Position numbers and translations under genes: made by a program. A model generated the notes under the pieces. The model was given only the letters and a program-made list of their open reading frames with translations, was not told the DNA's origin and did no database searches. This document shows positions 1 to 8,291 of a DNA stretch of 64,000 nucleotides, piece by piece. Source of the stretch: Curtobacterium sp. L6-1 (lineage in GTDB: Bacteria; Actinomycetota; Actinomycetes; Actinomycetales; Microbacteriaceae); assembly GCF_018885305.1 (NCBI RefSeq), contig NZ_CP076544.1, positions 186,001 through 250,000 of the forward strand, read 5' to 3'. The stretch's first letter is position 1, and every line of letters begins with the position of its first letter.

Positions 1-636
1 GACCTTCGGCGGCTTCGCCATGAAGACGAGGGCGCCGATGACGCCGAGGACGGCGAACACGACGTTCACGTAGAGGCACCAGCGCCACGAGGCGTACTCG
101 GTCAGGACGCCGCCGAGCAGCAGGCCGATGGCCGCACCCGAGCCGGCGATCGAACCGAAGATGCCGAACGCGCGACCGCGCTCCTTGGGGTCGCGGAACG
201 TGGTGGTGAGCATGCCCAGCGCCGACGGGGCGAGCAGCGCGCCGAACACGCCCTGCAGGGCACGGGCCGCGACGAGCAGCCCGAACGAGTCGGCCAGGCC
301 GCCCAGGACCGAGGCGACGGCGAAGCCGACCAGGCCGATGATGAACGTGTTCTTCCGGCCGAAGAGGTCACCGAGTCGACCGCCGAGGAGCAGCAGCGAG
401 CCGAACGCCAGCGAGTACGCCGTGACGATCCACTGGCGCTGGTCGGTGCCGAACCCGAGGTCCTGCTGCGCCGAGGGCAGCGCGATGTTCACGATGGTGG
501 CGTCGAGGACGACCATGAGCTGGGCGAGGGCGATGACCGCGAGGGCGATCCATCGGTGGTCGGTCCGGGCCGGGGTGGGGCCCGCTGTGCTGGGCGTCGC
601 TCCTGTGGGAGCGGGCGCGGTCTGTTCTGCCGTCAC
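1..636 (-). CDS. MFS drug efflux transporter, DHA2 (EmrB/QacA) family, N-terminal part
   Basis: These are the first 212 codons of an integral-membrane drug:proton antiporter; the gene continues past the left edge. From the GTG at 634-636 the protein has a Pro/Ala/Thr-rich cytoplasmic N-terminus of about 25 residues, then TM1 ending in LDATIVNIALP, the signature of 14-TM DHA2 carriers, and then GRLGDLFGRKNTF, the motif-A loop between TM2 and TM3. An AAGGAGG ribosome-binding site lies 5 bases before the GTG. The gene diverges from tetR at 799, and the two share a 162-base region with two matched operators, so repression by that TetR with release by a drug or metabolite is the natural model. The substrate cannot be predicted. 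Confidence 0.9.
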   Translation of the reverse strand, partial: MTAEQTAPAPTGATPSTAGPTPARTDHRWIALAVIALAQLMVVLDATIVNIALPSAQQDLGFGTDQRQWIVTAYSLAFGSLLLLGGRLGDLFGRKNTFIIGLVGFAVASVLGGLADSFGLLVAARALQGVFGALLAPSALGMLTTTFRDPKERGRAFGIFGSIAGSGAAIGLLLGGVLTEYASWRWCLYVNVVFAVLGVIGALVFMAKPPKV

Positions 637-705
637 GACAGCCTCCTTCTCGAAGGATGGAAGGGGAGGAGGGGCGCGCGCCGTCGGGCGTCCCGGAGGA
701 TGGTG

Positions 706-728
706 AAGCGGATGCCGGGCATCCGCTT
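706..728. promoter_or_regulatory. TetR operator O1, perfect 11-1-11 palindrome
   Basis: The left arm AAGCGGATGCC and the right arm GGCATCCGCTT are exact reverse complements around a single central G. The site overlaps the predicted transcription start of the efflux gene, where a bound repressor would block it. That the neighbouring TetR binds here is inferred from position and from the second, related site at 746-768. Confidence 0.75.
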
Positions 729-734
729 GTGACC

Positions 735-740
735 ACTGTA
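735..740 (-). promoter_or_regulatory. Candidate -10 box for the efflux gene
   Basis: TACAGT on the minus strand, lying between the two operators. Transcription would start at about 727-729, inside O1, giving a leader of roughly 90 bases before the GTG at 636. Confidence 0.4.
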
Positions 741-745
741 GCCCA

Positions 746-768
746 AAACGGAGTCACCGCATCCGTTT
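746..768. promoter_or_regulatory. TetR operator O2
   Basis: Arms AAACGGA and TCCGTTT flank 9 bases, giving the same 23-base length and related outer arms as O1 (AAGCGGA/TCCGCTT). It sits just upstream of the tetR -10 box at 787-792 and over the likely -35 regions of both genes. The two site centres are 40 bp apart, close to four helical turns, so two dimers would lie on the same face of the DNA. Confidence 0.65.
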
Positions 769-786
769 GTTCCCAGACTGTTCGTC

Positions 787-792
787 TAGGTT
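787..792 (+). promoter_or_regulatory. -10 box, leaderless tetR promoter
   Basis: TAGGTT, then 6 bases, then the GTG at 799. Transcription would begin at or next to the start codon. Confidence 0.6.
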
Positions 793-798
793 CGTCCC

Positions 799-1458
799 GT
801 GAGCACCACCGGATCCGCGGCCGACCTCGACCGGCCCCTGCGCGCCGACGCCGCGCGCAACCGCGAACTGATCCTGCAGACCGCACGCAAGTGCTTCGCC
901 GAGCGGGGCATCTCCGTCACGCTGAACGACATCGCCCACGAAGCCGGCGTCGGTGTCGGCACGGTGTACCGGCGCTTCGCCGACAAGGACTCCCTGATCG
1001 AGGCGCTCCTCGCGACCAAGTTCGAGGCGATGAACGCCGCTGCCGCCCGGGCCGCCGAGGAACTCGACCCGCGCGAATCCCTCCGCCTGTACCTGATGGG
1101 CGTCTTCTCCTTCCGGGCCCGCGACCGTGCGCTCGCCGACGCCATCGTCCGTGCGGGCAGGGCCCGGCCCTCGATCGTGCTCGAGCGCGACCGGCTCGAA
1201 CAGCAGGTGGCGACGATCATCGGCCGCGCCAGGGACGCCGGCGTGGTGCGCCCCGGCTTCGACGCCCGCGACCTCCCGATCCTCACGGCGATGGTCGGCA
1301 CGGTCGCCGACGCCACCCGCGAGCACGACCCCGACGCCTGGAAGCGCTACGCCCAGGTGCTGGTCGACGGCGTCCTGCCGCAGGCGGAGCCGGACGAGAT
1401 GGTCGGCGAACCGCTCGACCGCGACGCGCTCGAACGCGCCATGCAGCCGCAGTCCTGA
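799..1458 (+). CDS. TetR/AcrR family transcriptional repressor
   Basis: A 219-residue cytoplasmic DNA-binding protein of normal TetR length. The N-terminal helix-turn-helix spans about residues 16-62: ILQTARKCFAERG leads into DIAHEAGVGVGTVYRRF, the usual recognition helix with its YxxF end, then DKDSLIEALL. The C-terminal 150 residues are the all-helical ligand and dimer domain. It is divergent from the DHA2 pump at 1-636. Two 23-bp palindromes between them make it the likely repressor of the pump and of itself. The GTG start is favoured by the TAGGTT box 6 bases upstream. The effector is unknown. Confidence 0.9.
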   Translation: MSTTGSAADLDRPLRADAARNRELILQTARKCFAERGISVTLNDIAHEAGVGVGTVYRRFADKDSLIEALLATKFEAMNAAAARAAEELDPRESLRLYLMGVFSFRARDRALADAIVRAGRARPSIVLERDRLEQQVATIIGRARDAGVVRPGFDARDLPILTAMVGTVADATREHDPDAWKRYAQVLVDGVLPQAEPDEMVGEPLDRDALERAMQPQS

Positions 1459-1488
1459 CGGCGCGGTCGTCCGCGACGCTCCCGCCCA

Positions 1489-1534
1489 CCGGACGGGAGG
1501 CCCGTGGCGGCGTCGCCACGACCCTCCCGTCCGG
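1489..1534. terminator. Bidirectional hairpin between convergent genes (repeat-family copy)
   Basis: A perfect 12-bp stem (CCGGACGGGAGG against CCTCCCGTCCGG) encloses a second 7-bp stem (CGTGGCG/CGCCACG). It lies between the convergent tetR and pmt genes. There is no T-run, as is common in high-GC actinobacteria, so the terminator role is inferred from position. It is one member of the repeat family found through the window. Confidence 0.6.
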
Positions 1535-1546
1535 CGGGCGCGCGCC

Positions 1547-3178
1547 CTACAACCAGCTCGGCAGCCAGTAGTGCGACCGGATGAAGTCCCACGACGTCTG
1601 CACGGCCGTCCACATCGGGTACCAGTACGCCGAGGCCAGCACCACGACCGCCAGGTACACGCCGAGCCACACGAGTGCACGGGTCCGTCGGGGTCGTGGG
1701 TCGCGCGCTGACCCGATCAGGTGGCCGATCGCCGCCGCGAGCGCCATGACGAGGAACGGCTCGAACGCCACCGTGTAGAACTGGAACACCGTCCGGTCCA
1801 GGTACATCAGCCAGGGCAGGTACCCCGCGGCGATGCCCATCAGCACGAAGCCGTACTCCCACCGCCGACGGGTGACGAACAGCACGAGCAGTACCACGGC
1901 CGCGATCACCGACGCGTACCAGACGAACGGGTTCGCGACGCCCGTGATCGCCGCGCCGCAGCGGTCGAACCCGCAGCCGTCCTGCCCGGCGTTCGTGCCC
2001 GCGTAGTACATCGAGGTGGGGCGCTGCATGACCAACCAGAGCAGCGGGTTCGCCTGGTACGAGTGCGGGGTGTGCAGGCCGATGTTGAAGGCGTAGATCT
2101 CGGACTGGTAGTGCCACCAGTTCTGCAGGCTGTCCGGCACCCACGCGAGCACCCCGGTCCAGCGCTGCCCGCCGCTGCCGATCCAGTCGCGGTCCCAGCC
2201 GCCCCGCGTGACGAACCAGCCGGTCCACGACGCCAGGTACGTCACGGCCGCGATCGGCACCGTGAGCAGGAACGTGACCGGTGCCTGCTGGAGTGCGGCG
2301 CTCGACGACCAGAAGGCCACGCCCGCGCGACGACGCAGCAGCATGTCGCTGAGCACCGAGTAGACGGCGAAGAACGCCAGGAAGTACATGCCGGACCACT
2401 TCGTCGCCGAGGCGAGTCCGAGCGCGACGCCCATCGCGACCAGCCACGGGCGCCACCACAGCACCGGCCCCCACAGCGTCGGTCTGCCGGCCGCGGCGCG
2501 CCGGTCGGTCCACCGGTCGAGCTGCCGGGCCGACCACCGCCGGTCGAGCAGCAGGGCGCCGGCGCCGAGCACGACGAAGAAGGTGACGACGCCGTCGAGC
2601 AGCGACACGCGGGACATCACGATCGCCTGCCCGTCGACCGCCAGGAACCCGCCGGCGAGGGTGCCGACCAGGGTCGAGCGGAACAGCGACCGGGCGATCA
2701 CCGCGGTGAGGAACACCGTGGCGATGCCGAGGACCGCGACGGTGAAGCGCCACCCGAAGGCGTTGTCCGGACCGAAGAGCAGCATGCCCAGGCCGATCAG
2801 GTACTTGCCGAGCGGCGGGTGCGCGATGAACTCGGCGGCCCGCGAGTAGATGTCCGTCTGGCCGTCCACGAACCGGTCGTCGGTCGTCGGGGCGCCGTCG
2901 TCGCTCGGGTTCGCCGGCCAGGTGCCCTCGTACCCGAGGTGCACGAGCGACCAGCTGTCCTTGACGTAGTAGGTCTCGTCGAACACGAGCGCGTGCGGCC
3001 GTCCGAGGTCGACCAGCCGCAGCAGCGCGGCCAGCACCGTCACCGCGATCGGACCGCCCCACCGCCACGCGGCGACACGCCACCCGACCGAGAGCGTGCG
3101 CGCCCACCAGTCGTCGAGCCGGGAGCCACGGGGGACGTCCGGCACGGTCTTCTGCGGGTCGGCCAGGTCCGTGGTCAC
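1547..3178 (-). CDS. pmt: Protein O-mannosyltransferase, PMT (GT39) family
   Basis: A polytopic membrane enzyme that moves mannose from polyprenyl-phosphate-mannose to Ser/Thr of exported proteins. The acidic pair in VFDETYYVKD (about residues 65-74, after the first membrane helix) is the conserved catalytic loop of the family. The C-terminal third contains AFNIGLHTPHSYQANP, typical of the PMT C-terminal membrane domain. About ten hydrophobic segments are visible in 543 residues, a normal length. I chose the GTG at 3176-3178 because TAGGAT ends 7 bases upstream; the nearby ATG at 3185-3187 overlaps that -10 box and would not be in the mRNA. It is divergent from rsmI. Confidence 0.88.
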   Translation of the reverse strand: MTTDLADPQKTVPDVPRGSRLDDWWARTLSVGWRVAAWRWGGPIAVTVLAALLRLVDLGRPHALVFDETYYVKDSWSLVHLGYEGTWPANPSDDGAPTTDDRFVDGQTDIYSRAAEFIAHPPLGKYLIGLGMLLFGPDNAFGWRFTVAVLGIATVFLTAVIARSLFRSTLVGTLAGGFLAVDGQAIVMSRVSLLDGVVTFFVVLGAGALLLDRRWSARQLDRWTDRRAAAGRPTLWGPVLWWRPWLVAMGVALGLASATKWSGMYFLAFFAVYSVLSDMLLRRRAGVAFWSSSAALQQAPVTFLLTVPIAAVTYLASWTGWFVTRGGWDRDWIGSGGQRWTGVLAWVPDSLQNWWHYQSEIYAFNIGLHTPHSYQANPLLWLVMQRPTSMYYAGTNAGQDGCGFDRCGAAITGVANPFVWYASVIAAVVLLVLFVTRRRWEYGFVLMGIAAGYLPWLMYLDRTVFQFYTVAFEPFLVMALAAAIGHLIGSARDPRPRRTRALVWLGVYLAVVVLASAYWYPMWTAVQTSWDFIRSHYWLPSWL

Positions 3179-3185
3179 CCGCAGC

Positions 3186-3191
3186 ATCCTA
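3186..3191 (-). promoter_or_regulatory. -10 box, leaderless pmt promoter
   Basis: TAGGAT on the minus strand, 7 bases before the GTG at 3176-3178. It decides the start codon, since the alternative ATG overlaps it. Confidence 0.6.
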
Positions 3192-3244
3192 CGGAGGCGG
3201 TCCCGCCGTCGGCTGCGCTGTCCACAGGTCGCAGGCGTGGCGAC

Positions 3245-3250
3245 GACAAT
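3245..3250 (+). promoter_or_regulatory. -10 box, leaderless rsmI promoter
   Basis: GACAAT, one base from TACAAT, followed by 6 bases and the GTG at 3257. It sits back to back with the pmt promoter. Confidence 0.5.
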
Positions 3251-3256
3251 GGGGAC

Positions 3257-4078
3257 GTGATCGTCCTCGCAGCAACCCCCATCGGCAACCTCGGTGACGC
3301 CTCCCGTCGACTCGTGGAGACGCTGTCGAACGCCTCCGTGGTCGCCGCCGAGGACACCCGGACCGCCATCCACCTCATGCGTGCGCTCGGGATCGAGAAC
3401 CGTCCGCGGCTCATCGCCCTGCACGAGCACAACGAACGGGAGCGCGCGGCCGAGGTCGTCGAGCTCGCGCGGGAGGACGACGTCGTCGTGCTCACCGACG
3501 CCGGGATGCCCGCGATCAGCGACCCCGGTTTCCCGCTCGTCGAGGCGGCCGCGGCGGCGGGCGTCACCGTCACCGCCGTGCCCGGGCCGAGTGCCGTCCT
3601 GACCGCGCTCGCCCTCTCCGGGCTGCCGACCGACCGCTTCACCTTCGAGGGCTTCCCGACCCGCAAGGCGGGGGAGCGGCGTCGGGTTTTCGCCGCGCTC
3701 GCCGGGGAGCAGCGCACGATGGTGTTCTTCGAGTCGCCGCACCGCATCGCCGACACGCTGGGCGACATGGCAGCCGGCTTCGGCGCCGACCGGCGTGCCG
3801 CGGTCTGTCGAGAGCTCACGAAGCTGCACGAGGAGGTCCGGCGCGGCACCCTCGCCGAGCTCACCGCGTGGGCGGCCGACGGGGTCCGCGGCGAGATCTG
3901 CGTCGTCGTCGCCGGGTCGACCGGGTCGGGTGACGACGCCACGATCGAGGACGGCGTCCGCCTCGTGCTCGAGCGGGTGGCCGCCGGAGCGCGCATGAAG
4001 GAGGCCGCCGCGGCGGTCGCCGACGCGACCGGGCTGTCGAAGCGCGACCTCTACGAAGGCGCGCTCGCCGCGCGCTGA
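3257..4078 (+). CDS. rsmI: 16S rRNA (cytidine-1402-2'-O)-methyltransferase RsmI
   Basis: A 273-residue SAM-dependent tetrapyrrole-methylase-fold enzyme that 2'-O-methylates C1402 of 16S rRNA in the decoding centre. It opens with IVLAATPIGNLGDASRR, the family's N-terminal strand and loop. AEDTRTAIHLM follows, then SDPGFPLVEAAAAAG and VPGPSAVLTAL, which form the SAM pocket, and CRELTKLHEEVRRG, the RsmI signature. Its length matches the family. Here it stands alone, divergent from pmt and followed by a hairpin before metG. Confidence 0.95.
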   Translation: MIVLAATPIGNLGDASRRLVETLSNASVVAAEDTRTAIHLMRALGIENRPRLIALHEHNERERAAEVVELAREDDVVVLTDAGMPAISDPGFPLVEAAAAAGVTVTAVPGPSAVLTALALSGLPTDRFTFEGFPTRKAGERRRVFAALAGEQRTMVFFESPHRIADTLGDMAAGFGADRRAAVCRELTKLHEEVRRGTLAELTAWAADGVRGEICVVVAGSTGSGDDATIEDGVRLVLERVAAGARMKEAAAAVADATGLSKRDLYEGALAAR

Positions 4079-4095
4079 CCCCGACGCGACGACGT

Positions 4096-4139
4096 CGGAC
4101 GGGAGGCCCGTGGCGGCGCCGCCTCGGGCCTCCCGTCCG
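4096..4139. terminator. 15-bp perfect hairpin after rsmI (repeat-family copy)
   Basis: Arms CGGACGGGAGGCCCG and CGGGCCTCCCGTCCG are exact reverse complements around a 14-base loop. It lies 18 bases after the rsmI stop. There is no T-tract, so termination is inferred from position. The arms are identical or nearly so to those at 1489, 11639 and 44021. Confidence 0.6.
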
Positions 4140-4188
4140 GTCGTCCACAGGTCGCGGGGGCGCGCGTCACGGGGTACGAGCGCGCCTC

Positions 4189-4194
4189 TAGGAT
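4189..4194 (+). promoter_or_regulatory. -10 box, leaderless metG promoter
   Basis: TAGGAT, then 7 bases, then the ATG at 4202. An ATG at 4193 overlaps the box and is unlikely to be used. Confidence 0.6.
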
Positions 4195-4201
4195 GGTCCG
4201 C

Positions 4202-5779
4202 ATGGCCGACGGCAGCTCGTTCTCGATCACCACGCCGATCTTCTACGTCAACGACGTGCCCCACATCGGGCACGCGTACACGGAGGTCGCCGCGGACGTC
4301 CTCGCGCGCTGGCACCGCCAGCGCGGGGACGACACCTGGCTGCTCACGGGCACCGACGAGCACGGGCAGAAGATCCTGCGCACCGCCTCGGCGAACGACG
4401 TCACGCCGAAGGAGTGGGCCGACCGGCTCGTCACCGACGCGTGGAAGCCGCTGCTCGACACGGTCGACGTCGCCAACGACGACTTCATCCGCACGACCGA
4501 CGAACGCCACGAGCGCGGCGTGACGGCGTTCCTGCAGAAGCTGTACGACGACGGCTACGTCTACGCCGGCGAGTTCGAGGGCTTCTACTGCGTGGGCTGC
4601 GAGGAGTACAAGCAGCCGAGCGACCTCGTCCCCGGCACCGGGCCGTACGAGGGCCAGCAGGTCTGCGCGATCCACTCGATCCCGGTCGAGGTGCTGGCCG
4701 AGCGCAACTACTTCTTCCGCATGTCGGACTTCGAGCAGCGGCTGCTCGACCTGTACGAGTCGAACCCGGCGTTCATCCAGCCGGAGAGCGTCCGAAACGA
4801 GATCGTGTCGTTCGTCAAGCAGGGGTTGCGCGACCTGTCGATCTCGCGGTCGAGCTTCGACTGGGGCATCCAGATCCCGTGGGACTCCGACCACGTCCTG
4901 TACGTCTGGTTCGACGCGCTCCTGAACTACATCACCGCGCTCGGCTACGGCACCGAGGACGACGAGGCCTTCCGGCGCCTCTGGCCGAGCGTCCACATCG
5001 TCGGCAAGGACATCGCTCGCTTCCACGCCGTCATCTGGCCGGCCATGCTCATGGCGGCCGGACTGCCCGTACCGGAGCGCGTCTTCGGCCACGGCTGGCT
5101 GCTCGTCGGCGGCGAGAAGATGTCCAAGTCGAAGCTGACCGGCATCGCCCCGTCGGAGATCACCGACACGTTCGGGTCCGACGCGTTCCGGTACTACTTC
5201 CTCCGCGCCATCACCTTCGGGCAGGACGGCAACTTCAGCTGGGAGGACATCTCGGCGCGGTACCAGGCGGAGCTCGCGAACGGGTTCGGCAACCTGGCCT
5301 CCCGCATCGTCGCGATGATCAACCGCTACTTCGACGGTGCCGTCCCGGAACGCGGCGACCTCACCGAGTCCGACGCGGCGATCGACGCCCTCGCCCAGTC
5401 CGTCACCGAGCGGGCCGACGCGTCCATCGGGTCGTTCGCACCGCACGACGCGATCGGCACCGTGTGGGAGCTCGTCGACGCCCTGAACGGCTACATCACC
5501 GAGCAGGAGCCGTGGGCCCTGGCGAAGGACGACGCCCAGCGCGAGCGCCTCGCGACGGTGCTCGTCACGGCCCTCCGCGGCCTCGGCACCGTGGCCGTGC
5601 TGGTGTCCCCGGTGATGCCGAAGGCGACCGAGAAGCTCTGGGCGTCCATCGGTGCCGGTAGGTCCATCGCCGAGCAGCGCATCGACCGTGCCTGGGAGTG
5701 GCAGGGGTCCTCGACGGTGACCCCGCTCGCCGCCGGGCTGTTCCCGCGCATCGAGCAGACGGAGCAGGGCGCCGCGTGA
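4202..5779 (+). CDS. metG: Methionyl-tRNA synthetase
   Basis: Class I aminoacyl-tRNA synthetase (525 residues) that charges tRNA-Met. The Rossmann core opens with ITTPIFYVNDVPHIGHAYTE, which carries the HIGH motif at about residues 21-24. GTDEHGQKI follows, and the KMSKS loop GGEKMSKSKLTG is near residue 305. Only one CxxC pair (CVGC, about residues 131-134) is visible in the connective peptide, so the zinc knuckle is reduced. The C-terminal anticodon-binding helical domain is intact, and there is no EMAP/Trbp111 extension. Its stop overlaps the next start (GTGA), making metG-tatD-rsmA a tight operon, a common bacterial arrangement. Confidence 0.97.
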   Translation: MADGSSFSITTPIFYVNDVPHIGHAYTEVAADVLARWHRQRGDDTWLLTGTDEHGQKILRTASANDVTPKEWADRLVTDAWKPLLDTVDVANDDFIRTTDERHERGVTAFLQKLYDDGYVYAGEFEGFYCVGCEEYKQPSDLVPGTGPYEGQQVCAIHSIPVEVLAERNYFFRMSDFEQRLLDLYESNPAFIQPESVRNEIVSFVKQGLRDLSISRSSFDWGIQIPWDSDHVLYVWFDALLNYITALGYGTEDDEAFRRLWPSVHIVGKDIARFHAVIWPAMLMAAGLPVPERVFGHGWLLVGGEKMSKSKLTGIAPSEITDTFGSDAFRYYFLRAITFGQDGNFSWEDISARYQAELANGFGNLASRIVAMINRYFDGAVPERGDLTESDAAIDALAQSVTERADASIGSFAPHDAIGTVWELVDALNGYITEQEPWALAKDDAQRERLATVLVTALRGLGTVAVLVSPVMPKATEKLWASIGAGRSIAEQRIDRAWEWQGSSTVTPLAAGLFPRIEQTEQGAA

Positions 5780-6699
5780 CCGACGCGCACGTCCGCGCTC
5801 GTGGCGGTGCCGGCGGCGGCCAGAAGCGGGACCTGAGCTACCCGCCGCTCCCGCAGCCCCTCACCGTGCCGGTGTACGACAACCACACCCACATGGAGAT
5901 CGCCGACGGTGTCGGCGACGGTGGGGACGGGCCGCTCGAGTACCCGGAGCACCTGGACCGCGCCGAGCAGGTCGGGGTCCGCGGCGTCGTCCAGGTCGGC
6001 ACCGACCTCGCCACCTCGCAGTGGTCAGCCGCCCTCGCCGCCCGCGAGCCGCGGGTCCTCGCGGCGGTCGCGCTGCACCCGAACGAAGCACCGGTCCTCG
6101 ACGAGCAGGGGCTGCTCGACGAGCACCTGGCCGGCATCCGGGAGCTCGCGGCGTTGCCGCGCGTGCGGGCCGTCGGCGAGACCGGGCTCGACTTCTTCCG
6201 CACGGGCGACGACGGCCGGGCCGCCCAGGTCCGCTCGTTCGAGGAGCACATCCGCATCGCCAAGGAGCACGACCTCGCGCTGACGATCCACGACCGGGAC
6301 GCGCACGACGCCGTGGTCGAGGTCCTCGAGCGGGTCGGCGCTCCCGAACGGACCGTGTTCCACTGCTTCTCCGGCGGTCCTGAACTCGCACGACTCTGCG
6401 CGGAGCGTGGCTGGTACATGTCCTTCGCCGGCACCGTCACGTTCAAGAACGCGCAGAACCTGCGGGACGCCCTGCACGTCGCGCCGCGGCACCTCGTCAT
6501 GGTCGAGACCGACGCCCCGTTCCTCACGCCGACGCCGTTCCGCGGCCGGCCGAACGCGCCGTACCTCGTCCCGCTCACGCTGCGGTCGATGGCCGACACG
6601 CTCGGCACCGACCCGGCGATGCTCGCGGAGCAGATCGCGTCCAACACCGAGGCCGTGTACGGCTCGTGGGACGACGAGCCCGTCTCGGTGGGGGCGTAG
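5776..6699 (+). CDS. tatD: TatD family metal-dependent hydrolase (DNase)
   Basis: A 307-residue TIM-barrel metallohydrolase of the TatD family, cytoplasmic nucleases acting in DNA repair or turnover. The metal ligands are visible in order: YDNHTHME (HxH), VGETGLDFF (Glu), LTIHDRDAH (His), VFHCFSGG (His) and [10 protein letters not shown] (Asp). An N-terminal extension of about 33 residues precedes the barrel. The GTG start overlaps the metG stop by four bases, so translation is probably coupled. It is the second gene of metG-tatD-rsmA. Confidence 0.93.
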   Translation: MTDAHVRARGGAGGGQKRDLSYPPLPQPLTVPVYDNHTHMEIADGVGDGGDGPLEYPEHLDRAEQVGVRGVVQVGTDLATSQWSAALAAREPRVLAAVALHPNEAPVLDEQGLLDEHLAGIRELAALPRVRAVGETGLDFFRTGDDGRAAQVRSFEEHIRIAKEHDLALTIHDRDAHDAVVEVLERVGAPERTVFHCFSGGPELARLCAERGWYMSFAGTVTFKNAQNLRDALHVAPRHLVMVETDAPFLTPTPFRGRPNAPYLVPLTLRSMADTLGTDPAMLAEQIASNTEAVYGSWDDEPVSVGA

Positions 6700-6701
6700 C
6701 G

Positions 6702-7553
6702 GTGGGCGCGCTCCTCGGTCCGGCGGAGATCCGCGACCTCGCGCAGACCCTCGACGTCATCCCGACCAAGAAGCTCGGGCAGAACTTCGTGCACGACGCC
6801 AACACCGTGCGGCGCATCGTGTCCGTCGCCGGCGTCACACCCGAGTCCCGTGTGCTCGAGGTCGGACCCGGGCTCGGGTCCCTGACGCTCGGGCTCACCG
6901 AGACCGGCGCTCCCGTCACCGCGGTCGAGATCGACGCCCGTCTGGCCGCGCACCTGCCGACGACCGTGTCGGCCCTGCAGCCCGACGCCCGACTGACGGT
7001 CGTGCACCAGGACGCCCTCCGGGTCGCCGCGGACGACCTGCCGGTCGCGCCGACGCACCTGGTCGCGAACCTGCCCTACAACGTCTCCGTGCCGGTGCTG
7101 CTGCACCTGCTCGCGACCTTCCCCTCGCTCGTCCGGTCGCTCGTCATGGTCCAGGCCGAGGTCGGGTACCGACTGGCGGCCGACCCGGGCAGCAAGGTCT
7201 ACGGCTCCCCGAGCGTGAAGGCCGCGTGGTACGGCTCGTGGCGGATCGCCGGGCAGGTCAGTCGGCAGGTCTTCTGGCCGGTGCCGAACGTCGACAGCGT
7301 CCTCGTCGGCTTCGACCGGCACGAGCCCCCGGGCGACGAACGCCTGCGTGCGCAGGTCTTCGCCCTCGTCGACGCGGCGTTCCAGCAGCGGCGGAAGATG
7401 CTGCGGCAGGCGCTGTCGGGCGTGCTCGGCAGCAGCGCTCGTGCGTCCGAGGTGCTCGAGGCTGCCGGGATCGCGCCGACGGCCCGCGGCGAGGAGCTCG
7501 GCGTCGACGACTTCGTGCGCCTCGGGCGGACCGTGCTCGACGCCACCGACTGA
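6702..7553 (+). CDS. rsmA: 16S rRNA (A1518/A1519-N6,N6)-dimethyltransferase RsmA (KsgA)
   Basis: Dimethylates two adenines in the 3' hairpin of 16S rRNA, a late step in 30S assembly. Family motifs are clear: [19 protein letters not shown] at the N-terminus, the SAM-binding [21 protein letters not shown], and the catalytic motif [13 protein letters not shown]. At 283 residues it is a normal length. I chose the GTG at 6702, three bases after the tatD stop; an upstream start inside tatD is possible. Last gene of metG-tatD-rsmA. Confidence 0.95.
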   Translation: MGALLGPAEIRDLAQTLDVIPTKKLGQNFVHDANTVRRIVSVAGVTPESRVLEVGPGLGSLTLGLTETGAPVTAVEIDARLAAHLPTTVSALQPDARLTVVHQDALRVAADDLPVAPTHLVANLPYNVSVPVLLHLLATFPSLVRSLVMVQAEVGYRLAADPGSKVYGSPSVKAAWYGSWRIAGQVSRQVFWPVPNVDSVLVGFDRHEPPGDERLRAQVFALVDAAFQQRRKMLRQALSGVLGSSARASEVLEAAGIAPTARGEELGVDDFVRLGRTVLDATD

Positions 7554-7590
7554 GCCGTCGGACGCGGAGCGCGACCGAGCGGACCGGCCG

Positions 7591-7670
7591 CGACCGAGCG
7601 CCCTGGCATGACCGAGCGCTCTGGCGTGACCGAGCGCTCTGGCGCGACCGGGCGACCGCGCGCCCTGGCG
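7591..7670. repeat. Degenerate 18-bp tandem repeat after rsmA
   Basis: 18-base units at 7591-7608, 7609-7626 and 7627-7644 are followed by an expanded copy to 7670. The two middle copies are identical and the others differ at a few bases. The unit is rich in CGAGCG/CTGGCG. It fills the gap between the convergent rsmA and the gene at 7727 and encodes nothing recognisable. Confidence 0.8.
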
Positions 7671-7726
7671 CGACCGCGCGGACCCGGCGTCGGCCACCGC
7701 GCTCGGCGACGCCGGAGCCGGCGGGC

Positions 7727-8224
7727 TCAGCCGACGGACGCGCCCCGGGCCTCCAGCGCGGCGACGAACGCCTCCGGGTCGCCGCAGCGGAAACGCAGCG
7801 ACCGCTTCCCTGCCACGTGCACCTGCACGCCCGGCCCGTTGTCGAGCAGGAGCGCGGTCCCGCCGGGGACGAGCCGGATGCCCCACCCGGCCGAGTTCAC
7901 CCCGTTCAGGACCATCGGCACCGCCGACGTGATCTGCGCGGGGTCGATGCGGCGGCGGTACCAGAACGGTGTGACCCGCACCTCGAGCACGTCGTCGACG
8001 CGGACGTGGATCCGCATCCGGGCGACGCCGACCGCGAGCACGAGCGTCCCGACGAGTGTGGCGACCAGGGCGATCGTGTCACCGGTGCCCACGTCCTGAC
8101 CGGTCGGCGACGGGACCGCGAGCGGTACGCCCACCGTGACGACCACCACTGCCGCCAGGCCGAGCCCGACCCACAGCATGAGACGTCCGGACGGCACCAC
8201 TTCCTCGTACGGTTCAGGTCGCAT
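7727..8224 (-). CDS. Membrane protein with a PH-like C-terminal half, function unknown
   Basis: A 165-residue protein I cannot assign to a named family. Residues about 14-36 and 47-66 form two hydrophobic segments, a short membrane hairpin. The remaining 100 residues alternate strands: MRIHVRVDDVLEVRV, then GWGIRLVPGGTALLLDN and VQVHVAGKRSLRFRCGDPE, ending in a helix (AFVAALEARG). That pattern resembles the small bacterial PH-like domains placed after a TM hairpin. The ATG at 8222-8224 has CAGGAT 6 bases upstream. It is divergent from the gene at 8292 and convergent with rsmA. Confidence 0.7.
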   Translation of the reverse strand: MRPEPYEEVVPSGRLMLWVGLGLAAVVVVTVGVPLAVPSPTGQDVGTGDTIALVATLVGTLVLAVGVARMRIHVRVDDVLEVRVTPFWYRRRIDPAQITSAVPMVLNGVNSAGWGIRLVPGGTALLLDNGPGVQVHVAGKRSLRFRCGDPEAFVAALEARGASVG

Positions 8225-8230
8225 GCGTCC

Positions 8231-8236
8231 ATCCTG
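8231..8236 (-). promoter_or_regulatory. -10 box, probable leaderless promoter
   Basis: CAGGAT on the minus strand, 6 bases before the ATG at 8224. It is one mismatch from TAGGAT. Confidence 0.4.
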
Positions 8237-8279
8237 TCCGTGCTGGCACCTGCCACGCAACATGTCACGACGTGGGAAG

Positions 8280-8285
8280 TACGCT
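8280..8285 (+). promoter_or_regulatory. -10 box, leaderless promoter
   Basis: TACGCT followed by 6 bases and the ATG at 8292. Confidence 0.55.
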
Positions 8286-8291
8286 CGGCCC

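Noticed and set aside
3185..3187. ATG start for pmt three codons upstream of the GTG.
   Set aside because: It overlaps the TAGGAT -10 box, so it would not be in a transcript starting 6-7 bases downstream.
1547..5446. A 1299-codon minus-strand open frame running from pmt across rsmI and metG.
   Set aside because: Only the pmt part has protein-family motifs. The rest is antisense to well-supported genes and is open merely because high-GC DNA has few stop codons.
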